Shown: one piece after another, positions 14,692 to 22,667 of the stretch
Layout of the letters: the number at the start of each line of letters is the position of its first letter
How positions within the stretch are numbered: position 1 is the first letter of the stretch
Assembly: GCA_023389275.1 (NCBI GenBank)
Contig: JAEWEN010000112.1
Span: forward strand, 1 to 29,424
DNA from: Bacillota bacterium
GTDB taxonomy: Bacteria; Bacillota; Clostridia; Clostridiales; Caloramatoraceae
Length of the DNA: 29,424 nt
Direction: 5' to 3'
Notes under the pieces: generated by a model
What the model was told of the DNA's origin: nothing
What the model saw: the letters and a program-made list of their open reading frames with translations, nothing else
Databases searched by the model: none
Program-made: the position numbers and the translations under genes

Positions 14692-15558
14692 CTACTTAGT
14701 TTTATGGTAAGAAGCTGTATACCACTGAATTAAGTTTATTATTAAAAGTGTTATAAATGATACAACAAGCATTCCTCCAGCAATTACAGTTGCTCCTTCA
14801 TAATCATATTGCTCCATTTTAGTCATTATAATAAGAGGTGCTATTTCTGTTTTTAAAGGCATGTTTCCTGATATAAAAACAACTGATCCATATTCTCCAA
14901 CTGCTCTTGCAAAAGCAAGGGAAAATCCTGTTAAAAGTGATGGAATTATTTCAGGAAATATTACTTTCACAAATGTTATAAAAGGATTCGCCCCAAGACT
15001 ATTAGCAGCCTCTTCAACTTCACTATCTAAGTTCTCAATAACAGGTTGTACCGTTCTTACAACAAATGGTATGCTTATAAAGCTTAAGGCAACTACTATT
15101 CCAAGTAGTGTAAATGATACTTTTATTCCAAATAAACTTAAATATTTTCCTATCCAACCATCCTGTGAATAAAGTGTAGTAAGAGTTATCCCTGCTACTG
15201 CTGTTGGAAGAGCAAAAGGAAGATCTATTAAAGAATCTATAATCCTTTTTCCAAAAAAGTCGTATCTTACAATAACCCAAGCTATTAAAAATCCAAATAC
15301 TGTATTAATTAAAGCTGCAAGAGCTGCTGCTAAAAAACTAATTTTAAAAGCTGATACAACTCTTTGCTCACTTAAAATACTTATAATATCCTTCATACCT
15401 ATATTTAATGAATTTATAAATATCATTGATAACGGTAAAATTACAAGTAAACTTATATAGGTAACAGTAATTCCAAAACTTAGATTAAATCCTGGTATTA
15501 TGCTATGCTGCTTTACAAGTAAATTTCTCTTATTTTTTGTAGCTAAATTCAAGTTCAC
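14692..15558 (-). CDS. cysT: Sulfate ABC importer permease CysT
   Basis: The other permease, pairing with CysW. It has about six membrane segments, the EAA loop EEAANSLGANPFITFVKVIFPEI, and AFARAVGEYGSVVFISGNMP, a CysT hallmark. The start is not an ATG. I prefer GTG at 15558, which has AAGGTGG five nt upstream (288 aa); GTG at 15567 is also in frame but has no ribosome binding site. A hairpin separates it from sbp. Confidence 0.92.
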   Translation of the reverse strand: MNLNLATKNKRNLLVKQHSIIPGFNLSFGITVTYISLLVILPLSMIFINSLNIGMKDIISILSEQRVVSAFKISFLAAALAALINTVFGFLIAWVIVRYDFFGKRIIDSLIDLPFALPTAVAGITLTTLYSQDGWIGKYLSLFGIKVSFTLLGIVVALSFISIPFVVRTVQPVIENLDSEVEEAANSLGANPFITFVKVIFPEIIPSLLTGFSLAFARAVGEYGSVVFISGNMPLKTEIAPLIIMTKMEQYDYEGATVIAGGMLVVSFITLLIINLIQWYTASYHKTK

Positions 15559-15586
15559 TTCACCCACCTTAATTTAAATATTAAAA

Positions 15587-15611
15587 GCCTTGTAGGTTAA
15601 AACTACAAGGC
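15587..15611 (-). terminator. Intercistronic hairpin between sbp and cysT
   Basis: A perfect 9-bp stem (15587-15595 with 15603-15611) with GC-rich base and only a short T4 tail lies inside the sulfate operon. It is best read as a partial terminator or a 3-prime stabiliser that raises binding-protein mRNA over permease mRNA. Confidence 0.65.
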
Positions 15612-15619
15612 ATTTTGCA

Positions 15620-16687
15620 TTACTTTTTAGTAAAGATTTGGTCAAATATTCCACCATCATCAAAATGCTTTTTCTGAGCATTATCCCAGCCACCAAAAGC
15701 TTTATCTATTGTAATTAGATTTACATTTTTAAATTGTGATTCATATTTTTTAGCTATTTTCTCATCACTTGGTCTGTAGAAGTTTTTAGCTGCTATTTCT
15801 TGTCCTTCTTCACTATAAAGGTATTTTAAATATTCAGTTGCAACTTCCTTAGTTCCCTTTTTATCAGCAATTTTGTTAACTACTGCAACAGGTGGCTCTG
15901 CAAGTATACTTATACTTGGAGTTACTATGTCAAACTTACCTTTACCAAGTTCTTTTTCAACAAGGTATGCTTCATTTTCCCAAGCAATTAAAACATCTCC
16001 TACTCCTCTTTCAACAAATGTAGTTGTTGAACCTCTAGCTCCTGAATCTAAAACTGGAACATTTTCAAATAATTTTTTTACAAATTCTTTAGCTTTATTT
16101 TCATCATTATTATTTTTTTCAAGTGCATATCCCCAAGCTGCAAGATAGTTCCATCTAGCTCCCCCTGAAGTTTTAGGGTTTGGAGTTATAACTTCTACAC
16201 CCTCTTTTACAAGGTCGTTCCAATCCTTTATTCCCTTCGGATTACCTTTTCTAACTAAAAATACAATTGTTGAAGTATAAGGTGATGAGTTATTTGGTAA
16301 AGATTTTTGCCATTGCTTATCAATTAACTCTTGCTTTTTATTTACAGAATTAATATCATATGCAAGAGCAAGTGTTACAACATCTGCTTCAAGTCCATCA
16401 ACTACGGCTCTTGCTTGCTTACCAGACCCACCATGTGATTGTTTAATTTCTATATCTTCACCTTTTTTATCTTTCCAATACTTTGCAAATGCTTTATTAT
16501 ATTCTGCATACAGTTCCCTAGTAGGATCATAGGATACATTTAAAAGTTGAACTTTTTTCGCCTCTTGAGTAGTTGTTTGTTTAGCTGTTTCCGTAGCTTT
16601 TTTTCCTGAAGAACATCCTGCTAAAACACTGGTTCCTAATATTAAACTTAAAAATATAATTCCGATTTTTGTTTTTATTTTTGGCAT
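15620..16687 (-). CDS. sbp: Sulfate-binding lipoprotein
   Basis: This is the extracellular receptor that delivers sulfate to the CysTW permease. It has a lipoprotein signal peptide: basic start, hydrophobic stretch (residues 8-22) and lipobox LAGC with the lipidated cysteine at 25. The mature domain contains NPKTSGGARWNYLAAWGYAL, a sulfate-binding-protein segment, and LAYDINSV near the start of the fold. The length (355 aa) is normal. ATG follows GGAGGAGGGG. It is the first gene of the operon, set behind a promoter and operator that match those of metI-metC-cysK. Thiosulfate may be a substrate too. Confidence 0.94.
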   Translation of the reverse strand: MPKIKTKIGIIFLSLILGTSVLAGCSSGKKATETAKQTTTQEAKKVQLLNVSYDPTRELYAEYNKAFAKYWKDKKGEDIEIKQSHGGSGKQARAVVDGLEADVVTLALAYDINSVNKKQELIDKQWQKSLPNNSSPYTSTIVFLVRKGNPKGIKDWNDLVKEGVEVITPNPKTSGGARWNYLAAWGYALEKNNNDENKAKEFVKKLFENVPVLDSGARGSTTTFVERGVGDVLIAWENEAYLVEKELGKGKFDIVTPSISILAEPPVAVVNKIADKKGTKEVATEYLKYLYSEEGQEIAAKNFYRPSDEKIAKKYESQFKNVNLITIDKAFGGWDNAQKKHFDDGGIFDQIFTKK

Positions 16688-16705
16688 TTTTACCCCTCCT
16701 CCAAT

Positions 16706-16724
16706 ACCTACTTAGTCTATAGGT
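16706..16724. promoter_or_regulatory. Operator of the sulfate importer operon
   Basis: ACCTACTTAGTCTATAGGT shows the CCTA-N9-TAGG layout with 5-bp arms and the TAGGTTTA right flank seen at metI. It lies 8 nt downstream of the predicted -10, exactly as at metI. Confidence 0.7.
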
Positions 16725-16732
16725 TTAATACT

Positions 16733-16761
16733 ATTCTATTCACCTTTATTTGGAAAAGCAA
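16733..16761 (-). promoter_or_regulatory. Promoter of sbp-cysTWA
   Basis: On the minus strand TTGCTT (16761-16756) and TAGAAT (16738-16733) are separated by 17 nt. Transcription should start near 16726, beside the operator. Confidence 0.7.
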
Positions 16762-16820
16762 CTATTTTTTTTCGACTTTTCAATTTTTTATTTAATTTTA
16801 ATTTTTCACTATATAATCTA

Positions 16821-16837
16821 AAGTATTGGTAATACTT
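16821..16837. repeat. 17-nt palindrome upstream of sbp
   Basis: AAGTATTGGTAATACTT has perfect 7-bp arms around a 3-nt centre. It lies between the two divergent promoters, about 60 nt upstream of the sbp -35, and could be a regulator site unrelated to the CCTA-N9-TAGG motif. Confidence 0.5.
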
Positions 16838-16898
16838 GGTTTATCAAGATTTTTTAAATTAAAAAAAATTTTTATTTTTGTCATTTTTTATATATTAT

Positions 16899-16917
16899 TC
16901 CTAGGTATTTAATAGGA
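16899..16917. promoter_or_regulatory. Upstream CCTA-N9-TAGG site between sbp and the cyclase gene
   Basis: TCCTAGGTATTTAATAGGA has the same spacing as the sulfur operators but outer T/A bases and a different right flank. It ends 31 nt before the cyclase -35 and about 140 nt upstream of the sbp -35. Confidence 0.5.
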
Positions 16918-16948
16918 TATGTTAAATAAATAGTACACAATCCTTAAA

Positions 16949-16977
16949 TTGTTTCCAATATACAAAAGCGCTATAAT
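16949..16977 (+). promoter_or_regulatory. Promoter of the cyclase-family gene
   Basis: TTGTTT (16949-16954), a 17-nt spacer and a perfect TATAAT (16972-16977) lie 37 nt upstream of the start codon. Confidence 0.75.
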
Positions 16978-17014
16978 AATATTGTTTCTTAAAAATATAC
17001 AAGGAGGAAAATTT

Positions 17015-17575
17015 ATGTTTATTGATTTAACAACAAAAATTACACCTAAAATAGTAGAAGATGCACAAGGAAATGAAAAAAAATCACTATCAGGTCATTT
17101 AGGAACTCATTTTGACGTAATGAACAAAGAATTTCCTTTAGAGTACTTATCACGAAAAGCTATTATATTTGATGTTCGCAGTATTAAAAATCGTGATATT
17201 GATATATCTGATATTTTAGTAGATAAAATTGAAAAAGATATGTTTATTTTATTTTATAGTGGTTTTATTGAAACAGAAGGTTACGGTTCAAAAAACTATT
17301 TTCAAAATCATCCACAATTATCAAATGAACTAATTGATTATTTAGTAGAAAAGCAAGTATCTATTATTGGTATAGATTTTGCTGGAGTTCGTAGAGGCGC
17401 AGAACATACTCCTAAAGACCAATATCTTGCTGATAAAGGAATATTTGTTGTAGAAAATCTTTGTAACTTAGAAAGTGTACTAAATATAACTAACAACATC
17501 TTTAAAATAAATACATATCCTGTAAACTATTTAAATATGACAGGACTTCCTTGTAGAGTAGTAGCTGAATTATAA
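17015..17575 (+). CDS. Cyclase-family (kynurenine-formamidase-like) protein
   Basis: This 186-aa protein belongs to the metal-dependent cyclase/formamidase family, which hydrolyses amide bonds such as that of N-formylkynurenine or related compounds. The metal motif HLGTHFD is at residues 28-34 (H28, H32, D34). The family's next ligand, four residues after the aspartate, is a lysine here (K38), so the second metal site may be incomplete. The C-terminal GIDFAGVRRG--H----YLADKGIFVVENLCNL pattern also fits the family. The start is ATG 17015, seven nt after AAGGAGG; the upstream reading frame runs into the promoter. The substrate is unknown. The shared intergenic region with sbp contains a sulfur-type operator, hinting at co-regulation. 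Confidence 0.82.
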   Translation: MFIDLTTKITPKIVEDAQGNEKKSLSGHLGTHFDVMNKEFPLEYLSRKAIIFDVRSIKNRDIDISDILVDKIEKDMFILFYSGFIETEGYGSKNYFQNHPQLSNELIDYLVEKQVSIIGIDFAGVRRGAEHTPKDQYLADKGIFVVENLCNLESVLNITNNIFKINTYPVNYLNMTGLPCRVVAEL

Positions 17576-17577
17576 TA

Positions 17578-17625
17578 AAAATAAAGTGTGTAAAACACCA
17601 AACAGTGATCTACACACTTTATTTT
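17578..17625. terminator. Bidirectional terminator between the cyclase gene and topB
   Basis: Perfect 15-bp arms (17578-17592 with 17611-17625), an 18-nt loop and A/T-rich outer flanks serve both converging genes. Confidence 0.85.
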
Positions 17626-17631
17626 ATAAAA

Positions 17632-19803
17632 TTATTTATTAAAGTCTTTTAAAAGTTCTGCAAATGGATTATTAATACTTTCTTCAGCTTCTTTTTTCAT
17701 TTTTTGCATTATTTTATTTACTTCTTTTTTATTTACTTTATTATTTTTATTAAATCTTTGTTTAAATACAGACTCTTTTTCTCTAAAGTTACAATTTTTA
17801 TTTAAACAAGCGTAGATTTTTCCATCTCCACTTCCTCTAAGTTCAAGTTTTTTCTTACACTCAGGGCATCTTACATTTGTTAGTATTGCAACATTTTTTC
17901 TATAGCCACATTCTCTATCTTGACAAACAAGCGCTCTACCTTTTTTAGTATTAACTGAAAGCATTTTTTTGCCACACTGTGGACAATTTTCTCCACTTAA
18001 GTTATCATGTCTAAACTTTTCCTCACTAAGCTTTATATCTTCAACTAGCTCTTCAGTGTATTTTATTATGTCCTTCATAAATACATCTTTGTTTAATTTT
18101 CCTTTAGATATTTGTTGAAGTTTAAGCTCCCATTCACCTGTAAGTTTTGGTGAAGTAAGCTCTTTCGGCGCTAGATCTAAAAGCTGTCTTCCCTTAGATG
18201 TTGTAATTATATCTTTACCTCTTTTTTCTATTAAAAAGTTTGAAAATAATTTTTCAATAATATCTGCTCTTGTTGCAACAGTACCTATTCCACCTGTTTC
18301 TCCAAGTGTTTTATTTATTTTTGCATCATTTGTTTTTGTATATTTTAATGGATTTTCCATTGCTGAAAGTAATGTTCCCTCATTGAAAAAGTCTGGTGGT
18401 GTTGTTTTACCAAGTTTTTTATTAAACGAATCTACTTTTAATGTATCATTTTTATTTATACCACCTACTATTTGATTATCTTCATCTTCTTCTACTTCAG
18501 TATAAACATCTTTCCATCCCATAGAAATTATTTTTTTACCTTTAGCCCTAAACTCTTCTGAGTTTATTTCACCTTTAATTGTAACTTCCTCATATTCATA
18601 AGGCTTCATAAGCACAGCTAAAAATCTTTTTACTACTAATTCATATATATTTCTCTCTTTTTGAGTAAAATCACTTAGTATAGGTGATTCTTCAGTTGGA
18701 ATAATAGCATGATGGTCTGAAACCTTAGCATTATCAACAAAGCTTTTATTTGCTTTTATATCTGATAAAAGTATGTCCTTTGCAGCAGCTTTGTTAATAT
18801 CTCTCGCAGCTTTAACTCTATCTTTTAAAGTTGGAACAATATCATTTGATATATATTTAGAGTCTGTTCTAGGGTATGTTAAAACCTTATAATGTTCATA
18901 AAGTCTTTGCATAATAGATAAAGTTTCTTTAGCTGAATAGTTCCATATTCTATTAGCATCTCTTTGAAGAGAAGTTAAATCATAAAGTCCTGAAGGATAT
19001 GATTTTTTTATTTTCTTCTCTACATCTACTATTAAAAGATTCTGTCCCTTTATTTTGTTTAATATTTTGTCTACTTTTTCTTCATTAAAAGTACGATTAG
19101 AATTAGAAGTTTTATCAAACCATGTAAATTTTATATTTTTAGATTTTATATCTATAGAATAAAATTCTTTAGGCTTAAATTCTCTAATTTCTTTTTCTCT
19201 TTCATAAACCATAGCAAGGGTTGGAGTTTGTACCCTTCCACATGAAAGCTGTGCATTATATTTACATGTAAGTGCTCTAGTTGCATTTATACCAACTACC
19301 CAATCTGCTTCTGCTCTACATAATGCTGATGCATAAAGATTATTATATTCTCTTCCATCTTTAAGCTTTGAAAAACCTTCCTTAATAGCTTTATCTGTAA
19401 CAGATGATATCCAAAGTCTTTTAATAGGTTTTTTACATCCTGTTTTATAAAGTATCAGCCTTGCAACAAGTTCACCTTCACGTCCTGCATCTGTTGCTAT
19501 AACAACCTCTGATACATCATTTCTTTCTAATTGGCTTTTTACTGCATTAAATTGTTTTGATGTTTGTTTTATAATTGAATATTTAAATTTTTCTGGAACA
19601 ATAGGAATATCTTCTATTCTCCATTGTTTATATTTATTATTATAGCCTTCAGGGTCAGTTAAAGTTACTAAATGCCCTAGTGCCCAAGTTATTATATAAT
19701 TATTTCCTTCTATATATCCATTACCTTTTTTATTACACTTTAAAACTCTAGCTATATCCCTTGCTACTGAAGGCTTTTCTGCTAGAACTAATATTTTGCT
19801 CAT
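17632..19803 (-). CDS. topB: DNA topoisomerase III
   Basis: A type IA topoisomerase that passes single strands to resolve linked DNA. The N-terminal Toprim domain shows AEKPSVA (residues 8-14) and DAGREGE (105-111); the catalytic tyrosine is Y310 in LTYPRTDSKYI. The C-terminus has two four-cysteine zinc modules (C-x2-C ... C-x4-C) at about residues 605-670. The length of 723 aa matches Firmicute TopB. The start is ATG 19803, with AAGGGAT upstream. It is monocistronic, convergent with the cyclase gene and divergent from the CNNM-type gene. Confidence 0.96.
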   Translation of the reverse strand: MSKILVLAEKPSVARDIARVLKCNKKGNGYIEGNNYIITWALGHLVTLTDPEGYNNKYKQWRIEDIPIVPEKFKYSIIKQTSKQFNAVKSQLERNDVSEVVIATDAGREGELVARLILYKTGCKKPIKRLWISSVTDKAIKEGFSKLKDGREYNNLYASALCRAEADWVVGINATRALTCKYNAQLSCGRVQTPTLAMVYEREKEIREFKPKEFYSIDIKSKNIKFTWFDKTSNSNRTFNEEKVDKILNKIKGQNLLIVDVEKKIKKSYPSGLYDLTSLQRDANRIWNYSAKETLSIMQRLYEHYKVLTYPRTDSKYISNDIVPTLKDRVKAARDINKAAAKDILLSDIKANKSFVDNAKVSDHHAIIPTEESPILSDFTQKERNIYELVVKRFLAVLMKPYEYEEVTIKGEINSEEFRAKGKKIISMGWKDVYTEVEEDEDNQIVGGINKNDTLKVDSFNKKLGKTTPPDFFNEGTLLSAMENPLKYTKTNDAKINKTLGETGGIGTVATRADIIEKLFSNFLIEKRGKDIITTSKGRQLLDLAPKELTSPKLTGEWELKLQQISKGKLNKDVFMKDIIKYTEELVEDIKLSEEKFRHDNLSGENCPQCGKKMLSVNTKKGRALVCQDRECGYRKNVAILTNVRCPECKKKLELRGSGDGKIYACLNKNCNFREKESVFKQRFNKNNKVNKKEVNKIMQKMKKEAEESINNPFAELLKDFNK

Positions 19804-19867
19804 TAAAACAATCCCTTCTTAAATAAACTTTCTTGTTAAGTATATCATAATATAAAAATATAAATCA

Positions 19868-19898
19868 TTGACATTTGATTTTTTACATCTTATATGAT
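19868..19898 (+). promoter_or_regulatory. Promoter of the CNNM/CorC-type gene
   Basis: A perfect TTGACA (19868-19873) is followed after 17 or 19 nt by TATATG or TATGAT (19891-19898). Confidence 0.65.
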
Positions 19899-19943
19899 AG
19901 AATTTTTTCTAAAATAAAATTATATTCTTAAGGGGGTATACAA

Positions 19944-21251
19944 TTGGACGATAGTTCCGCTACAGGTTTATTGCCTCAAATTATTCTTATTTTAATACTT
20001 GTTGTTGTAAATGCTTTTTTTGCAGCAGCAGAAATGGCAATTGTATCTGTTAACAAAAGTAAAATCAATATGCTTAGTGAGGAAGGAAATAAAAAAGCTA
20101 TTCTTCTTCAAAAACTTTTAAAAGAGCCTAGCAATTTTCTTGCAACTATACAAATAGGTATAACATTTGCAGGATTTTTTGCAAGTGCTTCAGCTGCTAC
20201 TAGTATTTCAAGTCATTTTGCAGTTTATTTGGATAAGCTTAACATTCCATATGCATCAAAGATTTCTGTTTTTATAATAACTATTCTTATTTCTTACTTT
20301 ACACTTGTACTTGGGGAACTTTTCCCTAAAAGAATAGCTCTTCAAAATTCAGAATCTATTGCTATGTTTACAGTTAAGCCAATACTAATTATCTCAAAAA
20401 TAACTACTCCATTTGTAAAGCTTCTTTCTGGATCTACAAATCTTCTTGTTAGAATATTTGGCATAAAATCAGATGATGCTGAAAATAGACTATCAAGAGA
20501 AGAAATAAAATCAATGCTTTTACAAGGAAAAGAAAGTGGCGTTATAAATGATACTGAAGAAGAAATGATTCATAGTATTTTTGATTTTGATGACACAATT
20601 GCTAAGGAAATTATGACTCCTAGAACAGAGGTATTTTTAATAAATATTAACACTCCAGTTAAGGAAATAATTTCAAAAGTTGCTGAGGAAAAATTCTCAA
20701 GAGTTCCTATATATGAAGATAATATAGATAATATTATTGGTATACTATCTATAAAAGACTTGTTTGAGCTAATTCTTAAGAAAAATACTGAAGAAATAGA
20801 TTTAAGGAAAATCATGAGAGTTCCTTACTTTATACCAGAGACTAAAAAAATTGATGAGCTTTTTAAAGAACTTCAAACAACAAAAAACCATATGTCAATT
20901 CTTATAGATGAATATGGTGGATTTGCTGGTATTGCAACTATTGAAGATATTATAGAAGAAGTTATGGGTAATATTTTTGATGAATATGATGAAAATTATG
21001 TTGAAATTAAAAAAATCGAAGATAATACCTATATTGTAGATGGATTACTACCAATAGATGAATTTAATGAACACTTTAATCTTTCATTAGAATCTCAAAC
21101 AGCAGATACAATTGGAGGATTTGTTTTAGATTTAATTGGTAATATACCAACTGAAAATGATAACTTTTTTGCAGAATATGAAAATATTCTATTTGAAGTT
21201 TATAAAATAGATGAAAAGCGTATAGAAACTTTAAAAGTTACTTTCAAATAA
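19944..21251 (+). CDS. CNNM/HlyC-CorC family membrane protein (probable Mg2+ efflux)
   Basis: This 435-aa protein has the full family layout: an N-terminal DUF21 membrane domain of about four helices (residues 8-155, with the motif TLVLGELFPKRIAL), a pair of CBS domains that sense nucleotides (about residues 205-335, IMTPRTEV and ISIKDLFEL-type segments) and a C-terminal CorC/HlyC domain (about 350-430). Bacterial relatives such as MpfA export or regulate magnesium; older names call them hemolysins. The start is TTG 19944, seven nt after AGGGGG. It is monocistronic, with its own promoter and a palindromic terminator. Confidence 0.9.
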   Translation: MDDSSATGLLPQIILILILVVVNAFFAAAEMAIVSVNKSKINMLSEEGNKKAILLQKLLKEPSNFLATIQIGITFAGFFASASAATSISSHFAVYLDKLNIPYASKISVFIITILISYFTLVLGELFPKRIALQNSESIAMFTVKPILIISKITTPFVKLLSGSTNLLVRIFGIKSDDAENRLSREEIKSMLLQGKESGVINDTEEEMIHSIFDFDDTIAKEIMTPRTEVFLININTPVKEIISKVAEEKFSRVPIYEDNIDNIIGILSIKDLFELILKKNTEEIDLRKIMRVPYFIPETKKIDELFKELQTTKNHMSILIDEYGGFAGIATIEDIIEEVMGNIFDEYDENYVEIKKIEDNTYIVDGLLPIDEFNEHFNLSLESQTADTIGGFVLDLIGNIPTENDNFFAEYENILFEVYKIDEKRIETLKVTFK

Positions 21252-21278
21252 AAAAGCTAGTGAATTCACTAGCTTTTT
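21251..21278. terminator. Perfect palindromic terminator between the CNNM gene and the F420-ligase homologue
   Basis: All 28 bases form a perfect palindrome (14-bp arms, EcoRI-type centre GAATTC), flanked by A5/T5. It overlaps the CNNM stop codon by one base and ends 8 nt before the stop of the convergent gene. Confidence 0.88.
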
Positions 21279-21285
21279 GTTTATA

Positions 21286-22476
21286 TTATTCAGTTGCAAA
21301 ATTATCAAAGTATCCTTGAATAAGTATAATAGGAGTACCTTTATCTCCACTTCCACTTACAAGGTCACAAAGACTTCCAAGAAGGTCTGTTATTTGTCTT
21401 GGAGTTGTTCCAAGTGCAGCATTTCCTATATTCTCTTTGTCTTCTTTTTCCATAATTTTTTTCTTCATTTCATCTATTAAAGCTGAAGAATCAACATCTT
21501 TAAGATCATTATCTGCAATATACTTAAGTTTTATTTCATTTGGAGTTCCAACTAGTCCATCAGTAAATCCTGGTGATACTATCGGATCAGCAAGCTCCCA
21601 TATTTTCCCTACTGGATCTTTAAATGCTCCATCTCCATAAATCATAACTTCTACATTTTTGCCTGTTTTTTCATTAAGAGCTTTTTGAACATTTCTTACA
21701 AACTCATGTCCATCTCTTGGAAAAAGTTTAATTGTTTCTTCAGTTGCTTTGTTTGAACCAAGTAGACCATATTCTGAGTATCCACTTCCATTAATAGATG
21801 ATGATGCAATATCATCTAGTCCATAAACAACTTTTGCTCCTGCTGCTTTAAGTATTCTTTTTGTTCTATGTCTTTCATGAATGTTTGCAACAAGAACTTG
21901 ATCTGTGTACTTTAAAGCTTCTCTAGGGTCGTTTGCAAGGTATATTTCAACTTCCCCACCTGCTTCTTCTATAATGTCTCTATACATTTGAACGTAGTCT
22001 ATTCCTGTAAAAGGATGCTCTACTTTTTCTCCAAATAATTCTCTATATTTAGCTTCTGTTAATACATCTTTATATGGATTAACTCCTTTTTCATCCATTA
22101 AATCAATATCCATTAAGTGGTTACCAACTTCATCTGATGGGTAGTTTAAAAATAAATGCATTTTTCTTCCACTAAGAGCTATTGATTTAAGAATTAAAGA
22201 GAATCTATTTCTACTTAGGATAGGGAATAGTACTGCTATTTCACCTGTATATTTTGCTTTTATATCTTCTGCTATATCATTTATGTTTATGTAATTTCCT
22301 TGTGCTCTAGCAACTAATGACTCTGTAATTCCTACAACGTCTTTATCATTTATAACAATATTATCATTATTAACTGCATTCATAACTGAGTCTACTACTA
22401 TTTCAACTAAGTTATCACCTTCTTTTATTATAGGTGCTCTAAGCCCTCTAGCTGTTGTTCCAACTGCTCTTGACAT
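21286..22476 (-). CDS. Coenzyme F420-0:L-glutamate ligase (CofE)-family protein
   Basis: The first 150 or so residues match the CofE/FbiB gamma-glutamyl ligase family: TTARGLRAPIIKEGDNLVEIV at the start and VVGITESLVARAQGNYI near residues 47-63. In methanogens and actinobacteria, CofE adds glutamates to F420-0 using GTP. Here the protein has 396 aa, well above the roughly 250 aa of archaeal CofE, with extra sequence to the C-terminus. No F420 biosynthesis or F420-dependent gene is in the window, and most Clostridia are not known to make F420, so the true substrate is probably different. It is monocistronic, with AAAGGGGG some ten nt upstream of the ATG. Confidence 0.82.
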   Translation of the reverse strand: MSRAVGTTARGLRAPIIKEGDNLVEIVVDSVMNAVNNDNIVINDKDVVGITESLVARAQGNYININDIAEDIKAKYTGEIAVLFPILSRNRFSLILKSIALSGRKMHLFLNYPSDEVGNHLMDIDLMDEKGVNPYKDVLTEAKYRELFGEKVEHPFTGIDYVQMYRDIIEEAGGEVEIYLANDPREALKYTDQVLVANIHERHRTKRILKAAGAKVVYGLDDIASSSINGSGYSEYGLLGSNKATEETIKLFPRDGHEFVRNVQKALNEKTGKNVEVMIYGDGAFKDPVGKIWELADPIVSPGFTDGLVGTPNEIKLKYIADNDLKDVDSSALIDEMKKKIMEKEDKENIGNAALGTTPRQITDLLGSLCDLVSGSGDKGTPIILIQGYFDNFATE

Positions 22477-22667
22477 AAATTACATCCCCCTTTAAATGGT
22501 TTCAATGTAAAACCAATTTCGCACTTTCATTATTACATAACTTATTTTATACTATATTTCATTATTTTTCTATATTTTTTTGTTCAATATATAAAAAAAA
22601 TTATATTTTCACATATTATTCACAGTTATAACGAATATTTAAATGAAATATATTTTTAAATTTCCGA

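Larger units (their letters stand above)
16688..17014. other. Divergent regulatory region between sbp and the cyclase gene
   Basis: This 327-nt region holds no credible gene. From left to right it contains the sbp operator (16706-16724), the sbp promoter (16733-16761), a 17-nt palindrome (16821-16837), a second CCTA-N9-TAGG site (16899-16917) and the cyclase promoter (16949-16977). Confidence 0.75.
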
